64,000 bases of DNA, taken from contig NC_054869.1 of assembly GCF_018320785.1 (NCBI RefSeq), positions 33,954,289 through 34,018,288 on the forward strand, written 5' to 3'. Source of the stretch: Cheilinus undulatus (taxonomy: Eukaryota; Chordata; Actinopteri; Labriformes; Labridae). Positions 52,417 to 63,599 of this stretch are shown one piece after another; the stretch's first letter is position 1, and each line of letters opens with the position of its first letter. The position numbers and the translations under genes are program-made. The notes under the pieces were generated by a model. That model saw nothing but the letters and a program-made list of their open reading frames with translations. It ran no database searches and was not told the DNA's origin.

Positions 52417-55400
52417 TAAGGCTGTTAACATTATCAGTTGACCCTTGTGATTAAACTTGAAATGTTAACACGTTAAAAATTAATAACACAATTTAATCAT
52501 ATGACTAAGTTTGACCACAACTTGCTCCTATAGTCCTCCAGTGCAGAGGTTTACGGGCCTAGTGGTTGATGAGGTGAGAGGCGGGTCAGACACAGCCAGC
52601 AATATAAGACAGACCCAGGTCTGCTTTATGGCAATTTTCTTTTTAAAAAGCTGGTGAATATTAGTTAAGATAAAACTAAAATTGTAGGTACATACTGCAG
52701 TGATGAACTGTCTTTACACCAGAGTACAATGGGTCTTAAGCACCTCTTTGCTAATGTTAGCAAAGATGCTAACAACATCACGGGATCAAGCCATGGTCAT
52801 ACCGCTCTCTTCAGCTGATTCAGGATAGGTTTCTTCTTCAGCTGCTCAGATAAATGCTGAAAAGTGCTCCAAAACTTTGAGCAAGTCCTGTTTGTTAACA
52901 TTATTGTTACATTAATGTGATGTAATGTGCATACAAGGGATGCACCTTGGTTCTGGCTGATATCGGCTCTGCTGACAAACATCAGCCATAAGCAAGTAAT
53001 GTGGCACAAACACAAATCTGCTGGGTCAAATCAATGTATTGCTGGCATCTGGTACACCCAATTCAAAGCAGAGATTTTTTATGAGGCAGAGCAAGTCCTT
53101 TATTGGGCAAACTTTAATCTGTTTCTAGTATCAAACATGAGAGAAAATGTTGGCATAGTAGAAGTCTTACACCAATAGATGTAATGCAAACTGCTCACCT
53201 GTCATTTGAAACACAAGTACCAGTATCCGCCCTAATTTTCAAAATTGGTGCATCTCATCTAGAGTCATCATTTTAGAGCAAGAAGTAGCCAGCTGAGGTG
53301 GTTGGGGCTGAAAAGCACACCTTTACATTTCATCTTTTGTTTTGATTGAGTGTGTTCTTGCAGCAGAACTGACATACTGTGGATTTAGAGCTGTTAGAAA
53401 AAAACAGGACAAAGAAAACTTAAAGACTTAGGCGTAACATGACACTCCTTTACTTATACTTTTAGTTCACACAAAACAGCTAGCATAGTGGCTTTAGAGT
53501 AGTAACATTTCTGTTCCCTCCAAGGAGATGTTTACTGGTGTTTCAAAAGGCCAGCAGCATATGAAGGAACATTCACACACACAAACACATCACCAATGCA
53601 GAACTGCTAACTACTAAGCACTGTGGGATAAAGAAGGGACTTAACAACAAGAGACTGCATTGGATAGGACATAAAATAAGTGAAAGCCTCTGAGAGCAGG
53701 ATGAGCCATCAACATTTTTAATGTTCCTAGGTATAAAAACTTTAAAATATGTTTCAGAATAACTGACAACACATTTCTTATTTCTGGGACAGAAATGTGT
53801 GATAAGAAAATGGAAGCATCTATTTGGATTTAATGGGAACTTGAAGTGTCTTCTCTAAGGCTATCAGTTAATTATGGTTTGCAGCGCTAATCTGCTGTGT
53901 TATGAATCATGTTTAATTAGAAACATAATCCAACATGACTCTCCATAAATACTCTGTAAATCTCATTTATTCAGATAGCTGTTTAAAGACAAAGACAAGT
54001 GCTGTTTGGTTTGTCGAACATCTTTTTAACAGGACTGATCTGCACAGGCTACATACATTTTAATTAAGCCTCTGAAACAAGCTAATATCAAAAGTTAACC
54101 CATCCTTCTTTCTCTCTGCTATTCCTGTCACCACTTTGGCCCACACGGATCAAAATATTGATGTAACTGGCAGGCTTGGCTTCAGAACTAAAGCCTTCTC
54201 TTCCCACACTTGCTCTGGGTAATGTGACCAATGCAGTGAGGATCCAGTGTGGTGTTTGGCCCTTAAACACTGCCTTAACCCTGTTTGGCACCATTTTAAT
54301 CGACACAAGAAGACAAAATAACATCCAGGGTTCAACTTCCTGTCTCCCACTTGCAGATGGGAGTCGAGGAGAATGTGGGGGTTGGATTTTCTTTTCCGAG
54401 GGGTGGGGGTGGGGGGGGGGTGTAGCCTACCTTGATGAAGTCTCCAGCGCTGCAGTCAATGCTGACACTAGAGAGCTCCAGGCTGATGACCTCACTGGGT
54501 TCACCGATGATGAAAACGGCACAGGCCAGCTCTGGTCGAGAAGCCACAAAGGTGAACTGACCCTCAGTGGCCAGCATGTCCAAACATCCTAAAAAACACA
54601 ACAGAAACACATGATCTGAAAAGGTCTATTAGTTTACTGAAAGGTCAACACTTTCTCACCACTTTTTACCAGAAGAAACGGTTTATACAGTTTCGAGGGT
54701 CAAAAAGGACCTGTTATGACATTACAATACAAAAAAAAACCTTAGACTTCCTTTTTTGTGTGTGTATGTGTGTGTATTATGAGCATTTTGCACATATTGA
54801 AAATCATATAATTAATTATAGACCATAGCATGTTTTGGTTGGGTGGGTACACAGCAAAAATGTCAATTAAACTCCCATAGCCTTAAATGTAACGCTTTTT
54901 CTGAGGTTACGTAATCTCACTGGTTCAGGGTTAGATTGAGCCTTTGGAAAGTGTTAATATTCCAACTATATTGAAGTGTTTACTTTCACAGGGTTGTTGC
55001 TTTTCTTACACATTAAAGTGCTTTTTAAACACAAAAATGTGTTATTTTTTCACTGAAGAATTCATGAAGAATTCAGTTTTGACACATAGCAATGCACTTT
55101 TCATACTTTAAGACTGACACTTATTTTGAACACCTATGGCAAAGCCAGGTGTCTGAAACTCAGTAAACTACCCTTTACTGCAACTTAACTCTTGCCACAG
55201 GTGGGAAAGTGACTAACTCAGTGGATAACTTTACTCATAGTGCAGAAGTGTCTAACATAAAAAGAACAACCATAAGCCACCACAATGGAATCCCAGCAGT
55301 GATCACTGTATAACAGGCAAATCTTAACACTCTGCCCAAGGGCATGATGGTAAAACTCTGTCCATAGGTTTTGAATGGCAGTGAGCAGAGCTCAGATCAA

Positions 55401-56840
55401 GTGGTTCCTCACAGAGTGGGACCAACACTTATGATTAACACTCTCAAATAACTCCAATGCTGGGGGCCAGAATGGTGTTAAAATTAAATCTTGGACATTA
55501 AAATCAACTCTGCAATGTTTCAACATTCCAATATTTTGTACGTAGGTGGGGGGAGGTGTTGAATAGACCTGATATGTAATTATTATTAAACGATTTTTTA
55601 AAGTTTTTTCATTTAAATGAGTACTCTACATTAACATTTCAAAAATTCAAAGGTTGCATTTATTTCAAGAAAAATATGTTCACTGGAAAGTTTAAAAAAA
55701 AGAATTAGGGGTGATTTTGTTGACATTTACACACCACAGAAACCACAGACTTTCATACTAAAGTTGTCTTACCAGAATTTTGAACTTAGACACTCTACTG
55801 CTAAAAACTAAACGATATCAGTACCATTTTGACACCATGGCAAACAAGAATATGAGTCCTGGGCTATCAATATTGACTTTTTTTTTTTGTTTTAATTAAA
55901 TTTAAATTAAATTTACATGGAGGTTCTATCATCTTAAAACATCTGGTTGAAGCGTATCAAAATTGTTGACAACTTCAACCCATAACAGGGTCAAACCCAT
56001 ACATAAGCATCATACTTTTATCCAACCTAAAAGATTCTGAGCTTTTAAGAAACATTTGGGACTTAAACTCCACATGTAGTTTTTCTGCATTGTGAAGAGA
56101 GCAAATATCCACAACATTTAATGTTAAACATGTACAAGAAATATGACATCCTTAGGCTTTAAGATGAACTCAACTGCTTTATTATATGGATAAATAACAG
56201 AAAATTTTGAATCTCTGTGCTGGTGGGGTAAGTGTAAGTGTTCTTATGGTCTAACACCAGTAAAGCTGCAATGTTGAAAAATATCAGAATGGAGTTTTCC
56301 TTCTTCCTCACACAGAGCAGAATTAATTAAAGTGATTCTGCTGCAATTATAGAAAATAATATTTCATTCATTAAATGATTAAACAGCTTTTTTTAATGGG
56401 GTTTTAGATGTGGTGAGTTCAGCTGCATTGAAAACTGTTTATTGTTATAAGTTCTTCACTTTAATTACGTGAAGTGTTGGTGTTTTTTGTTAAGTCTAAC
56501 AGTGTTGTACATAATCAGCAGCTGAATAAAGCCTTTGTTTACTTACTGAGAGGTCTGCGGAAAATAAAATCCTCTGTTTCTCTCTTCTGGTCCACAGTGA
56601 GCAGAGAAAATAATCCATCTGAAGTCTCGATGTCCTGAATGAAAACATGATGGGGTGTTAAACGTGAAACTTCAGCTTTCGCTTCAAACTTTTCAGATGA
56701 GGTGAACTTGGCATCTTTTGCTGAAGAGTGAATAATCATTGATCAATAATCAGTTTTACCTCAATGTAGCGGCTGAGTCCTGTCCGTGATGTGAGGGAGA
56801 AGAGGAAGAGGAGGATGTGAGCACGTAGGGACACAGACAT
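36355..56840 (-). CDS. crhbp: Corticotropin-releasing hormone binding protein (seven coding exons)
   Basis: A secreted glycoprotein that binds CRH and urotensin/urocortin-type peptides and limits their access to CRH receptors in the stress axis. Coding exons, 5' to 3': 56840-56760, 56634-56547, 54588-54431, 50171-49961, 47757-47603, 39768-39648, 36509-36355. All borders are GT-AG in one frame, giving 322 aa, the length of human CRHBP. Residues 1 to about 22 are a signal peptide. Conserved segments include RCLDML, SIDCSAGDF, FDGWVLKGEKFPS, SSQNVAMVFFR, PHQRRNCSFSIIYPVEI (N-glycosylation site NCS at 202-204), DYVELLGG, KIGCDNSVVR and the C-terminal FC. The paired cysteines of the CUB-like family are present. 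The introns are filled with repeats. No lesions were seen. Confidence 0.95.
36855..37330. repeat. Dispersed repeat related to 8140-8271 and 9516-9600
   Basis: Shares TTCTTGGAAGGTGATTGG and the following ATTCATGAC-GCCA-TCAGAGCGAC segment with the repeat in ckmt2 intron 6. It is uninterrupted here and shows the empty-site sequence of that repeat. Confidence 0.6.
38690..39035. mobile_element. Tc1-like transposon end
   Basis: Shares the GACTGGACCTT-type, ATTTATAAAATCA and final CAAGGGGGTGTATACTTGCA segments with the element ending at about 46884. Confidence 0.5.
39648..39768 (-). CDS. crhbp: crhbp exon 6
   Basis: Preceded by GTTTTTCAG, with donor GTGAGT; 121 bases. It encodes WSGCSGSGDYVELLGGNGVD and then TSKMFPVADLCFSLTGL. 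It is separated from exon 5 by an intron of about 7.8 kb. Confidence 0.94.
40519..40571. repeat. (GT)n-(GGT)n microsatellite in crhbp intron 5
   Basis: A GT run passes into GGT units. Confidence 0.95.
41230..41759. mobile_element. Short inverted-repeat element, copy 1
   Basis: The ends TTAAAGGGGACATATT and AATATGTCCCCTTTAA are inverted repeats. It is about 530 bp with no transposase. Same family and orientation as 43470-44000. Confidence 0.75.
43080..43277 (+). mobile_element. LINE reverse-transcriptase ORF, C-terminal scrap
   Basis: The plus strand reads RQALTWKPPREEEKRLTKNT, then WRRDLQSDTKRLGYTWSQIE and LWRSLVNGLYPSRG. This is the Trp/Arg-rich end typical of RTE-like non-LTR retrotransposon polyproteins. 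About 200 bases remain. An 18-bp tandem unit (GAAAACCTGTGTCACTAC) lies just upstream at 43019-43069. Confidence 0.6.
43470..44000. mobile_element. Short inverted-repeat element, copy 2
   Basis: A diverged copy of 41230-41759. It contains a perfect palindrome, arms 43709-43731 and 43733-43755, absent in that form from copy 1. Confidence 0.75.
45900..46884 (-). mobile_element. Tc1-like transposon, decayed transposase
   Basis: Minus-strand frames recall Tc1 transposase in order: KTKEHSKQLRIK-like start near 46540-46500, an HTH part near 46470-46410, RHVGDSMVRWKKVL near 46250-46210, then HHHKDTIFTVKHGGGSIMLL and GRLVKVEDNM at 46140-45990. Stops and shifts make it non-functional. The outer end AAATACTTTTATAGGCACTG followed by TA fits a Tc1 terminus. 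It sits in crhbp intron 5. Confidence 0.7.
47603..47757 (-). CDS. crhbp: crhbp exon 5
   Basis: Preceded by GGGTAAAG, with donor GTGAGA. It encodes CNIMSQSPEGSFTMVMPHQ and then RRNCSFSIIYPVEIRLTELS, including the N-glycosylation sequon NCS. A short CA microsatellite lies directly upstream of the acceptor (47766-47791). Confidence 0.94.
48136..48290. repeat. Solo copy of the 28524-28650 repeat arm
   Basis: Shares CTTTGTTGTAACAATGCT, CGTTGGAAAGCCTGTTTAT and GGAACATGCAATTGTGGGAT with the arms of the 28.5 kb element. Confidence 0.7.
49961..50171 (-). CDS. crhbp: crhbp exon 4
   Basis: Preceded by GACCTCCAG, with donor GTGAGT; 211 bases, phase 0 to 1. It encodes FDGWVLKGEKFPSRQDHPLP, then YTDYC, an Ala/Ser-rich linker and SSQNVAMVFFRIQNPEAGFT. 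Confidence 0.95.
51190..51560. repeat. Dispersed fish repeat (CTGGAGCCTATCCCAGCTG type)
   Basis: Contains GAGGCGGGGTACACCCTGGA and ACCCGGAGAGAACCCATGCA, which I recognise as a very common teleost dispersed repeat. It precedes a LINE end and may belong with it. Confidence 0.6.
51570..52411 (+). mobile_element. LINE 3' end with polyA and (AT)n tail
   Basis: A decayed reverse-transcriptase tail is followed by the 3' UTR-like CTGGTTAAATAAAGGTTAAA typical of Rex1/L2-type fish LINEs. After this come about 30 A (52336-52367) and an AT run to 52411. Many stops are present. Confidence 0.65.
54431..54588 (-). CDS. crhbp: crhbp exon 3
   Basis: Preceded by TTTTTTAG, with donor GTAGGC. It encodes CLDMLATEGQFTFVASRPEL, then AVFIIGEPSEVISLE and SIDCSAGDFIK. 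Cysteines 58, 79 and 102 align with conserved ones of the family. Confidence 0.94.
56547..56634 (-). CDS. crhbp: crhbp exon 2
   Basis: Between TTCATTCAG and GTAAGT; 88 bases, phase 0 to 1. It encodes DIETSDGLFSLLTVDQKRE and then the FRRPL segment, matching the DPFLLFSANLKRE region of mammalian CRHBP. Confidence 0.9.
56760..56840 (-). CDS. crhbp: crhbp exon 1: signal peptide
   Basis: The start chosen is the ATG whose product begins MSVSLRAHILLFLFSL, a standard signal peptide ending at SRYIE (human ...ESRYLE). An upstream in-frame ATG would add a 37-residue extension and lies near or upstream of the expected transcription start, so it was rejected. The donor is GTAAAA. Confidence 0.92.
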
Positions 56841-56917
56841 GATGAAGAGCAGCTCCCTCTCTCTGTATGTGTTAGTGAAGCTGAGGAGAATAACTGCGTT
56901 GCCTCTCAGCTGACAGC

Positions 56918-56924
56918 TTTTATA
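56918..56924 (-). promoter_or_regulatory. crhbp: TATA box of crhbp
   Basis: TATAAAA on the minus strand lies about 78 bases before the ATG. Transcription would start near 56890 and leave a 5' UTR of about 50 bases. A CA-rich stretch (about 56934-56955) lies immediately upstream. Confidence 0.65.
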
Positions 56925-57604
56925 GCAGCTCAGACACACACACAGACACACACAGGCAGGCAGGCCTACATCAGAGGGTCAGTGAAGCACACAGAGCCCT
57001 GATCATGTGATAAAACCTGTCATTCATTTAAGGACACTTCAGGATGTCTAACTTAATACGAACTAGAACCCACTGAGTTTTTTTTTTTTTTTTGTTTAAT
57101 AGGCTCATAAATCTTTTTTAATGTCATTGAGAAAACCTGAAAATTGAATCAAGTTTATACTGAAGCATCTCGTTCAAAAAATTCCAGTCTTGATCACACA
57201 AATAATGGTCATGTTCTTATTTAGTAACAAATAAAATACTAATTTAAAAAAAGAACACTTGCAGCCAGGGGCCTGTAGGCTACATTGTAGTAAATGGGAT
57301 TTATTTGTTTTCAGGAGGGAGAATAAAACTGTGTCTGATCCTGTGTTTGTAATGAAAACCCAGTAAGGTATCATTTGCCGGATTTTTCAGAAAACAAGGC
57401 TTATGGCAAGGTTATGGCTGGGTCTAACAACCAGGTCCCAAAGTTCATTTAAAAAACCCATTCATTTCATACTATGGTTGTCCCTCCTTTTCCTCAGCTA
57501 ATAATAATATTTCTTGTACACATAGAGCTGCCTGTTGTACTGTGTTGTTCCTCTGAACTTCTACTTTCTTACTTTATCTTGCTTTGGAGTTATAAATCTT
57601 GATT

Positions 57605-57815
57605 TCTTCAAAGTATAGCATAGCATATCATAGCATAGACTAACATGAGCATAGAATAGAGTAGTATAGCATAATGAAGTATAGTAAAGTATAGTAAAGT
57701 ATAGCATAGCATAGCATAGCAAAGTATAGCATAGCAAAGCGTAGCATAGGATAGCATAGCATAGGAAAGCAAAGTTTAGTGTAGTACAGTTTAGCATAGT
57801 ATAGTGTAATATAGA
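57605..57815. repeat. TAGCA/TAGTA pentanucleotide repeat
   Basis: About 200 bases of imperfect ATAGC, AAGTAT and related 5-base units. Confidence 0.9.
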
Positions 57816-57819
57816 TGTT

Positions 57820-58205
57820 ACCTAAACTGGGGTCCGGGGACCCCTGGGGGTCTGCGAAATAATTCAAAATGAATTACTAAAGTAATGCCATGTCAGTAAA
57901 AAGCAAATAAATACATATAGGGACCACAGCACCATTAAACAACCATACTAAACCAATGACTCCCACACAAGTCAGCTTTGGGCCAATAAAAACTCAGATG
58001 ATTGCGATATATCGCGTAAGTCTATCACTCGTCATACATCAGTGAGGTTGCATTTTGTGTGCAGGTCCAGCTGGCAGCACTGGATAAATATCAAGTGATG
58101 CTAGGCCCAAACAAGCAAAACTGAGATGACAGCTATCTCGAGTTTGGTTTTACTGAGAACAGCAACGGAAGACCAAAGGTCCCCAAAAGTTTGAGAACCC
58201 CTGGT
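57820..58205. mobile_element. hAT-like short element
   Basis: Begins ACTGGGGTCCGGGGACCCCT and ends CCCCAAAAGTTTGAGAACCC, termini familiar from fish hAT-type short elements. The two ends are only weakly complementary here. Confidence 0.4.
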
Positions 58206-58904
58206 ATAGTATACTGTACACTGCGCCTAACATTCTTATGCAAATTGGATTTTAGTGTCATAAACATTCAAATTTTTATTTTTCAATTAAACTCATGGAT
58301 GGCATTATGACCCCAACGCTACTGAGAACCTCAAAACAGCAGCTCTGGGAGGCTATTCTGATATCTCGCAAAGAAATTCAGCACCTCTCATATCATGTTA
58401 CTTAGCCTGTTAAGATGCTTTTGATTGAAATAGCTTTTGATTGCAGTGAATATGACCTCCTTAGGCTGCAAATTGAAAAAAATGACCATTTTCAGTTCTT
58501 TACAACCTGTACATTTTCAAACTGTCAAAATTAAAATTACTAAACACTTGAATTGTATCAGTCTGTGTGTAATGAATCCATATAATATATGAGTTTCAAT
58601 TTTTAAATTGAATAACTGAAATAAATCAACTTTTTGATGATATTATAATTTATTGAGATGCACCTGTGTATAAGATAAGATTCTAGTAAATTCACTTTTT
58701 TACAGCAATTCAAAGAGTAAAAATCAAATAATGTAAACAATCAAAAAATATAAACACAGGTTCAGAAAAGGATTGAAGGAAAATATAAATACTAATACTT
58801 GTAATACAATTCATAGGGCTTTATGTACTATGTACACAAAGAAACTGTAAATGATACACAGACTCTATTCAATATATTGGTTGGCTGAGGAGATATCCCT
58901 TTTT

Positions 58905-59095
58905 TGTTTTTCCAGAGTTATTTTTGGGCATTTTTGTGCCTTTATTAGATAGAGGAGGACGGTGGATAGAGTCAGAAACAGGGTCAAGAGTGGGGGTGAG
59001 ACATGCGGTAAAGGGCCCCAGGCCGGATTCGAACCCAGACCGCCCGCGCACATGGGAAGCACCCCCAACCACCAGGCCACCCACTCCCCGAGATA
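58905..59095 (-). mobile_element. tRNA-derived SINE
   Basis: On the minus strand, a B box (GGTTCGAATCC at 59035-59025) follows a tRNA-like head. The tail runs through AAAGGCACAAAAATGCCC. The arrangement matches a familiar teleost SINE. The local open frame on the minus strand is repeat translation. Confidence 0.6.
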
Positions 59096-61554
59096 TTCCA
59101 TTTTAAAGCAAATTCTCATCCAGAGATGTTTACTCAGAGAGCTGTCTACTAAGAACAAACAACCAGATAACCAGAGTATAAAAATGATCTGCTGATACCA
59201 AAAAGAGAGAATAATAATCCATAAAGAAAGCAGTAACCAGCAGACATGATGAACAACACAAAGAAGAGAGAGGAGCAGTAAATACAGCAGAGTGGCAAAG
59301 ACAGAGAGGCTGTGATGTAATCTGGTTTGAAGTGATGCAGTGAAATTCATTATTTTTTTTATTTGCGAGCGTCAGTGCGGCTGTTGTTAAAGGTCAAACT
59401 CAGACCAGTGGAGAGTAAGAGGATGATCATCCTGTCAGCTTTTATTCTAACTAATCTGCCCTGCAATTATGTTCAGCTATTAATAACTGACATTTTCTTC
59501 TTAGTGATGAAGGCTTGTGGTGCTACACATAGAAATACAGACTAAAAACGCTGAAACAATAATGAATTTCAGGATGTTGTTGTCTCAAACTGCCTACCTA
59601 TTCAAGGAGTGTTACTTTCATTAAACACAAAATATTCATTGTTATAGACTGTTGTGATACAAAGTCCTTGTGAGTGTGGGGAATGGGAGTAAAATGCGAC
59701 ATGGTGTGTTGGTTTGTTTCCTGTGCTACAAGTGTTTGCCTCTAGGCGTTTTCAAATTAAAGCTGCCATGTGTGTGATGTGGCACTGTGATTCATACTGT
59801 AATGATTTTAATCCAATTAATTTAATGAATCGATAGCTTTTAAGTAGCCTAGCAGTCTTGTTAAACTGCTCTAAATGATAAACAGATATATGAAATGATA
59901 TTATGCTGGGATATGTACACGGTTTGTCTAATCTAAGATGATCTAATCACATTACAGCCGCTAAATCCCACACATCTCACTGAAAATTCATGAATGAGTG
60001 AATCAGCATCCTGCAGCGGTCCAAATGAACTCTCATTGCACTATGGAAAAAGGTTTGGTGACCTCTTTGGATTCTTTATTTTATTTTTTAATTCTTTTTG
60101 CTGATGTCGATCTTCACAAGTGTAAATATGTTGTTTAACCCTGTTTCATCCATCTTATCCTGCTTTTTTCTTAAATTGCATGGCTTATAATTTTAGCTAT
60201 AGGGAATGAGAATAATGGAGGTGTTTCTGCTAACTTTGAATCATTTTATCTAGTGCCTACACCCATTTTCAGTCTTTAAATATAACTGCATATAAATAAT
60301 CATGTGGCTGATGGTCTAGTTTGCTTTGGTAGGCTGCAGAGACATCAAAGTATAAATTCAAAAAGATGTTCAGCAGAGATGTGCTGCTCAGCTGCCTCTG
60401 TTGCTTCCATCTCATTTTGAATTCAGGACTGTGTTAAATAAAAACAGCACAGCACAAAAAGTATTTACTAAACAGTGAACCACCATTTTTGTTTCATGGA
60501 TGAATTTCACAAAATGACGGAGATTAGCTGTTTAAAGTGACCTCCCTGGGTTGTGCTGCAAGCTACTCACCAAGCATTATGGGATTACTTGCATTTTTAA
60601 CAGCGTATCCCTCATCATGAGAAATTCATTCATGAAACAAAAGTGGTGGATTTAGAAAATACACCTTACAGGGAGCAGTTTTTGTTAAAAAAGACTCCTT
60701 AATTCAAAATACTGAGTAAGCCACAGAGGCAGGCAGAGCTGAGCATCTCTACCTGCCTTGGGAATGTCTACTGGGGGAACACTGTAAGAGGGTTGGACGG
60801 TTGAGTTAAATGTCACCGGGGAAGCCTGGGTGACAAAATGTGCAGCACATGTAAGCACCACTAAACATCAATGATACAGGTGATAACTGATCTAGTTATT
60901 TTCTTATCTACCCAGAAGAGATTCAATCTAATTTGTATTTTACCGAGGTAAAATGACAGAGCTCCCTCTGAGTGTAATTTGAACTAATTTCACCATGTGT
61001 CAAAAACAATGCTTTAAAAATGGAGGGTCAAAGCCCAGAGCTCTTTCCAGTAGGTTGCGAATGAGTGCCAGGAAAAAACAAATTGGCAGAAATTAGATAT
61101 AAAGAAGCTTTAAGTGGATAAATAGTTCATTCATATGTGTATTTTTTGGTTTTTCACGATTAAGAGTAAATTTCAGAAATTCTCCAACTTTCAACTTATT
61201 CATCTCCTCTTCTTTGGATAACTCAGCTGGTTTATAGGAGAGGGCTCTAGCTGCTACATCTCTGACGACAACTCTCACAGACTGTTCATCTGAGATGCTG
61301 TGTCTTTTAAAACGGAAATACATGCTACAACTTTTGAAATACAATTTGATTTAAATTCCATAGGGTAAGGATTAAGGAAATGGTAGTGATACCAAAAGTT
61401 GAAATTTGAACACCTGACCTGCAAAACCTGATTATAAATGTTAAATAAAGCTGAGATAACATTCTGCTTACAGTACAAAAGCTTGTCCTTCATGAAAACA
61501 TTATAATGTAACAAGCATAGCTTACATAGCTCCATTACCTTCATAGGCTATGTA

Positions 61555-61605
61555 GAAAACATAGCTATGTAGCGAACATAGCTATGTAGCGAACATAGCT
61601 AAAGC
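61555..61605. repeat. 17-bp tandem repeat, self-complementary core
   Basis: Two and a half copies of AACATAGCTATGTAGCG; each holds the palindrome ACATAGCTATGT. Confidence 0.85.
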
Positions 61606-62531
61606 TACGCTCACAAAGCTGCTATTTAAGCTATGTAGCGTTAGCATTAGCTATGTTTGCTAGAGCTCATTATGCAAAAGCTAACCTAGCTACATTGGCT
61701 TACGCCGGCATTCACTGTGCAATTTCAAGCCGACGTCAGTCGTGGCTGGATGTCGACTCATACTGTGAGACTGGATCGCTTATGATGCAAGACCAGTGGG
61801 CTCACACTATACAGTCCGATGGTCTTGCTCAACCTGAGTGCTCACACTGTACGAGTGAAGCCAGGGCAGACCGTGACAGAAATCTGCAGTTTCCTTTTTA
61901 AAAAGTCTCACACACTGAGGATGAAGTGTTTCCAGTCTTATCCTCTCTCCTGCTATCTCTCTATATATATCAAACACACAAACAGCACCATTCCTGCTGT
62001 AATCATGGTCATTTAGGACGTTGTCTGACAGTTAACAAGGGAAAAAATACCCTAAAGTTGGTTATTCTGCTTGTGTTTCTGCTCTGACTGTGGGAGAGTC
62101 TTGAATCGTACAACCAAAACATCAAACATGCCAGAAATCCATCCGACCAGTTGTGAGCAGCTGGTCAGGCTGTGATCGGGTCGTTGTCAGCTGTTGTATT
62201 CCCCTGTACATAGAACAACTGAAAGTCAGTGCGACCTCAAAGTGCAACTCAAAATTCTGTGGCTGAATTGGAGGAAATTTGCACAGTGTATGCCTGGCAT
62301 ATAGTAACATAAATTGCTTTGCTAGTGTGGCAATGTTAGCTTTAGCTAAAGCAAATGAAGCTAAAGCAAGCCACTGTTAATGTTACCACCTCTAAAACAG
62401 GTCTGTACATAATCTAATCCCAGATAGACCTCTGATTTTTTTCTTTATTTTATTTATGAAATGTAACATAATCTTTGTGGTTTCCTGAGTATAACCCACA
62501 GACTTTGTTAATGAATAAAGTGAAATTTAAC

Positions 62532-62559
<28 letters not shown>
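62532..62559. repeat. PolyA run
   Basis: A run of about 28 A, probably a retroelement tail or a simple repeat. Confidence 0.9.
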
Positions 62560-62562
<3 letters not shown>

Positions 62563-63599
62563 AAACATTGTACCATCAAATTATGGCACCTTTGTTCTGA
62601 AAGAGACGGTGTCTCAGATGAACAGTCTGTGAGAGTGGCCTTCAGAGACGCATGGTCTGCATCCAGACTGTCTTGAAGATAAGGAGGGCTCTTCAAGACA
62701 GTACCACATTTCCATGCTGTCTCAGGAAACTAAGCAAAATAAGACGTATGCATGTTCATCCTCCTGTAATGACACACATTTAATCATGTTTGTTTTGTCT
62801 TGTCTCTTTGTTCATTTTTCCCATTTAGGGTCCAACATGAATAAATTTGAGCTGTCGAACATTTTCACAGATCTGGGTCACAGTTTCTCTTGAGGAGGTC
62901 GTGGTGGGCCCTGATGCCTGACCAGTTGAGAATAACTGTGTTAAAACACACATAATAAATAGCAACTACAGTACCTTATTTAAAAACATTTCCACTCATA
63001 TTTCTTACATGTGAGAAATATGAGCTAGTGTACTGTCGCTCTAAAGTGTTTTGGATCTTTTAAATGTGCATGTCACTTCTTTTTCACATTTGCATTTCAA
63101 TATCTCATTTGTCCAGCTATGTCTTGTTTTTAGTAATTGTTATGCTTTTAATTTTTCAGAGTCCAAAAGTTGGAAAACCTGACAAAATTGTATTTGAAAA
63201 GGAAAATTAAAAACAGATTTGTTATCAAATAAAATCTTTATAGAAAACTCCATGTCCTTGGCATTAAAATAAAGTAGAAGCCAGCTGCTTCTGTCTGAAA
63301 TAAACAAGGACTACAGCACCATCTGGTGGTTGAAGTAGGAACTTCTCAAAAGGAACTCTATGAGGTCATATGACTGAGAACAGATTAACATGGGTGGATT
63401 TTATATGCATGATGTACAATTTCACACACTGTATTTCTAAATTTAAAAATGTACACATTGTTGTGCAATGCATTCTGGGTAGTGATGCCCAATGGTTGCA
63501 TTGCTTATTCTTATAATTACTATATTGAGAAAAGTATTCAGCTGCTTGACCATCACACCAATAAGGACTGTAATAACATTTTATTCATATACATGTACT

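Noticed and set aside
57561..57867. Cys-Tyr-Ala-Leu-Leu rich frames on the minus strand
   Set aside because: Translation of the TAGCA pentanucleotide repeat.
58865..59350. 161-residue minus-strand frame with hydrophobic start
   Set aside because: It crosses a tRNA-derived SINE and has no family resemblance; most likely a chance frame.
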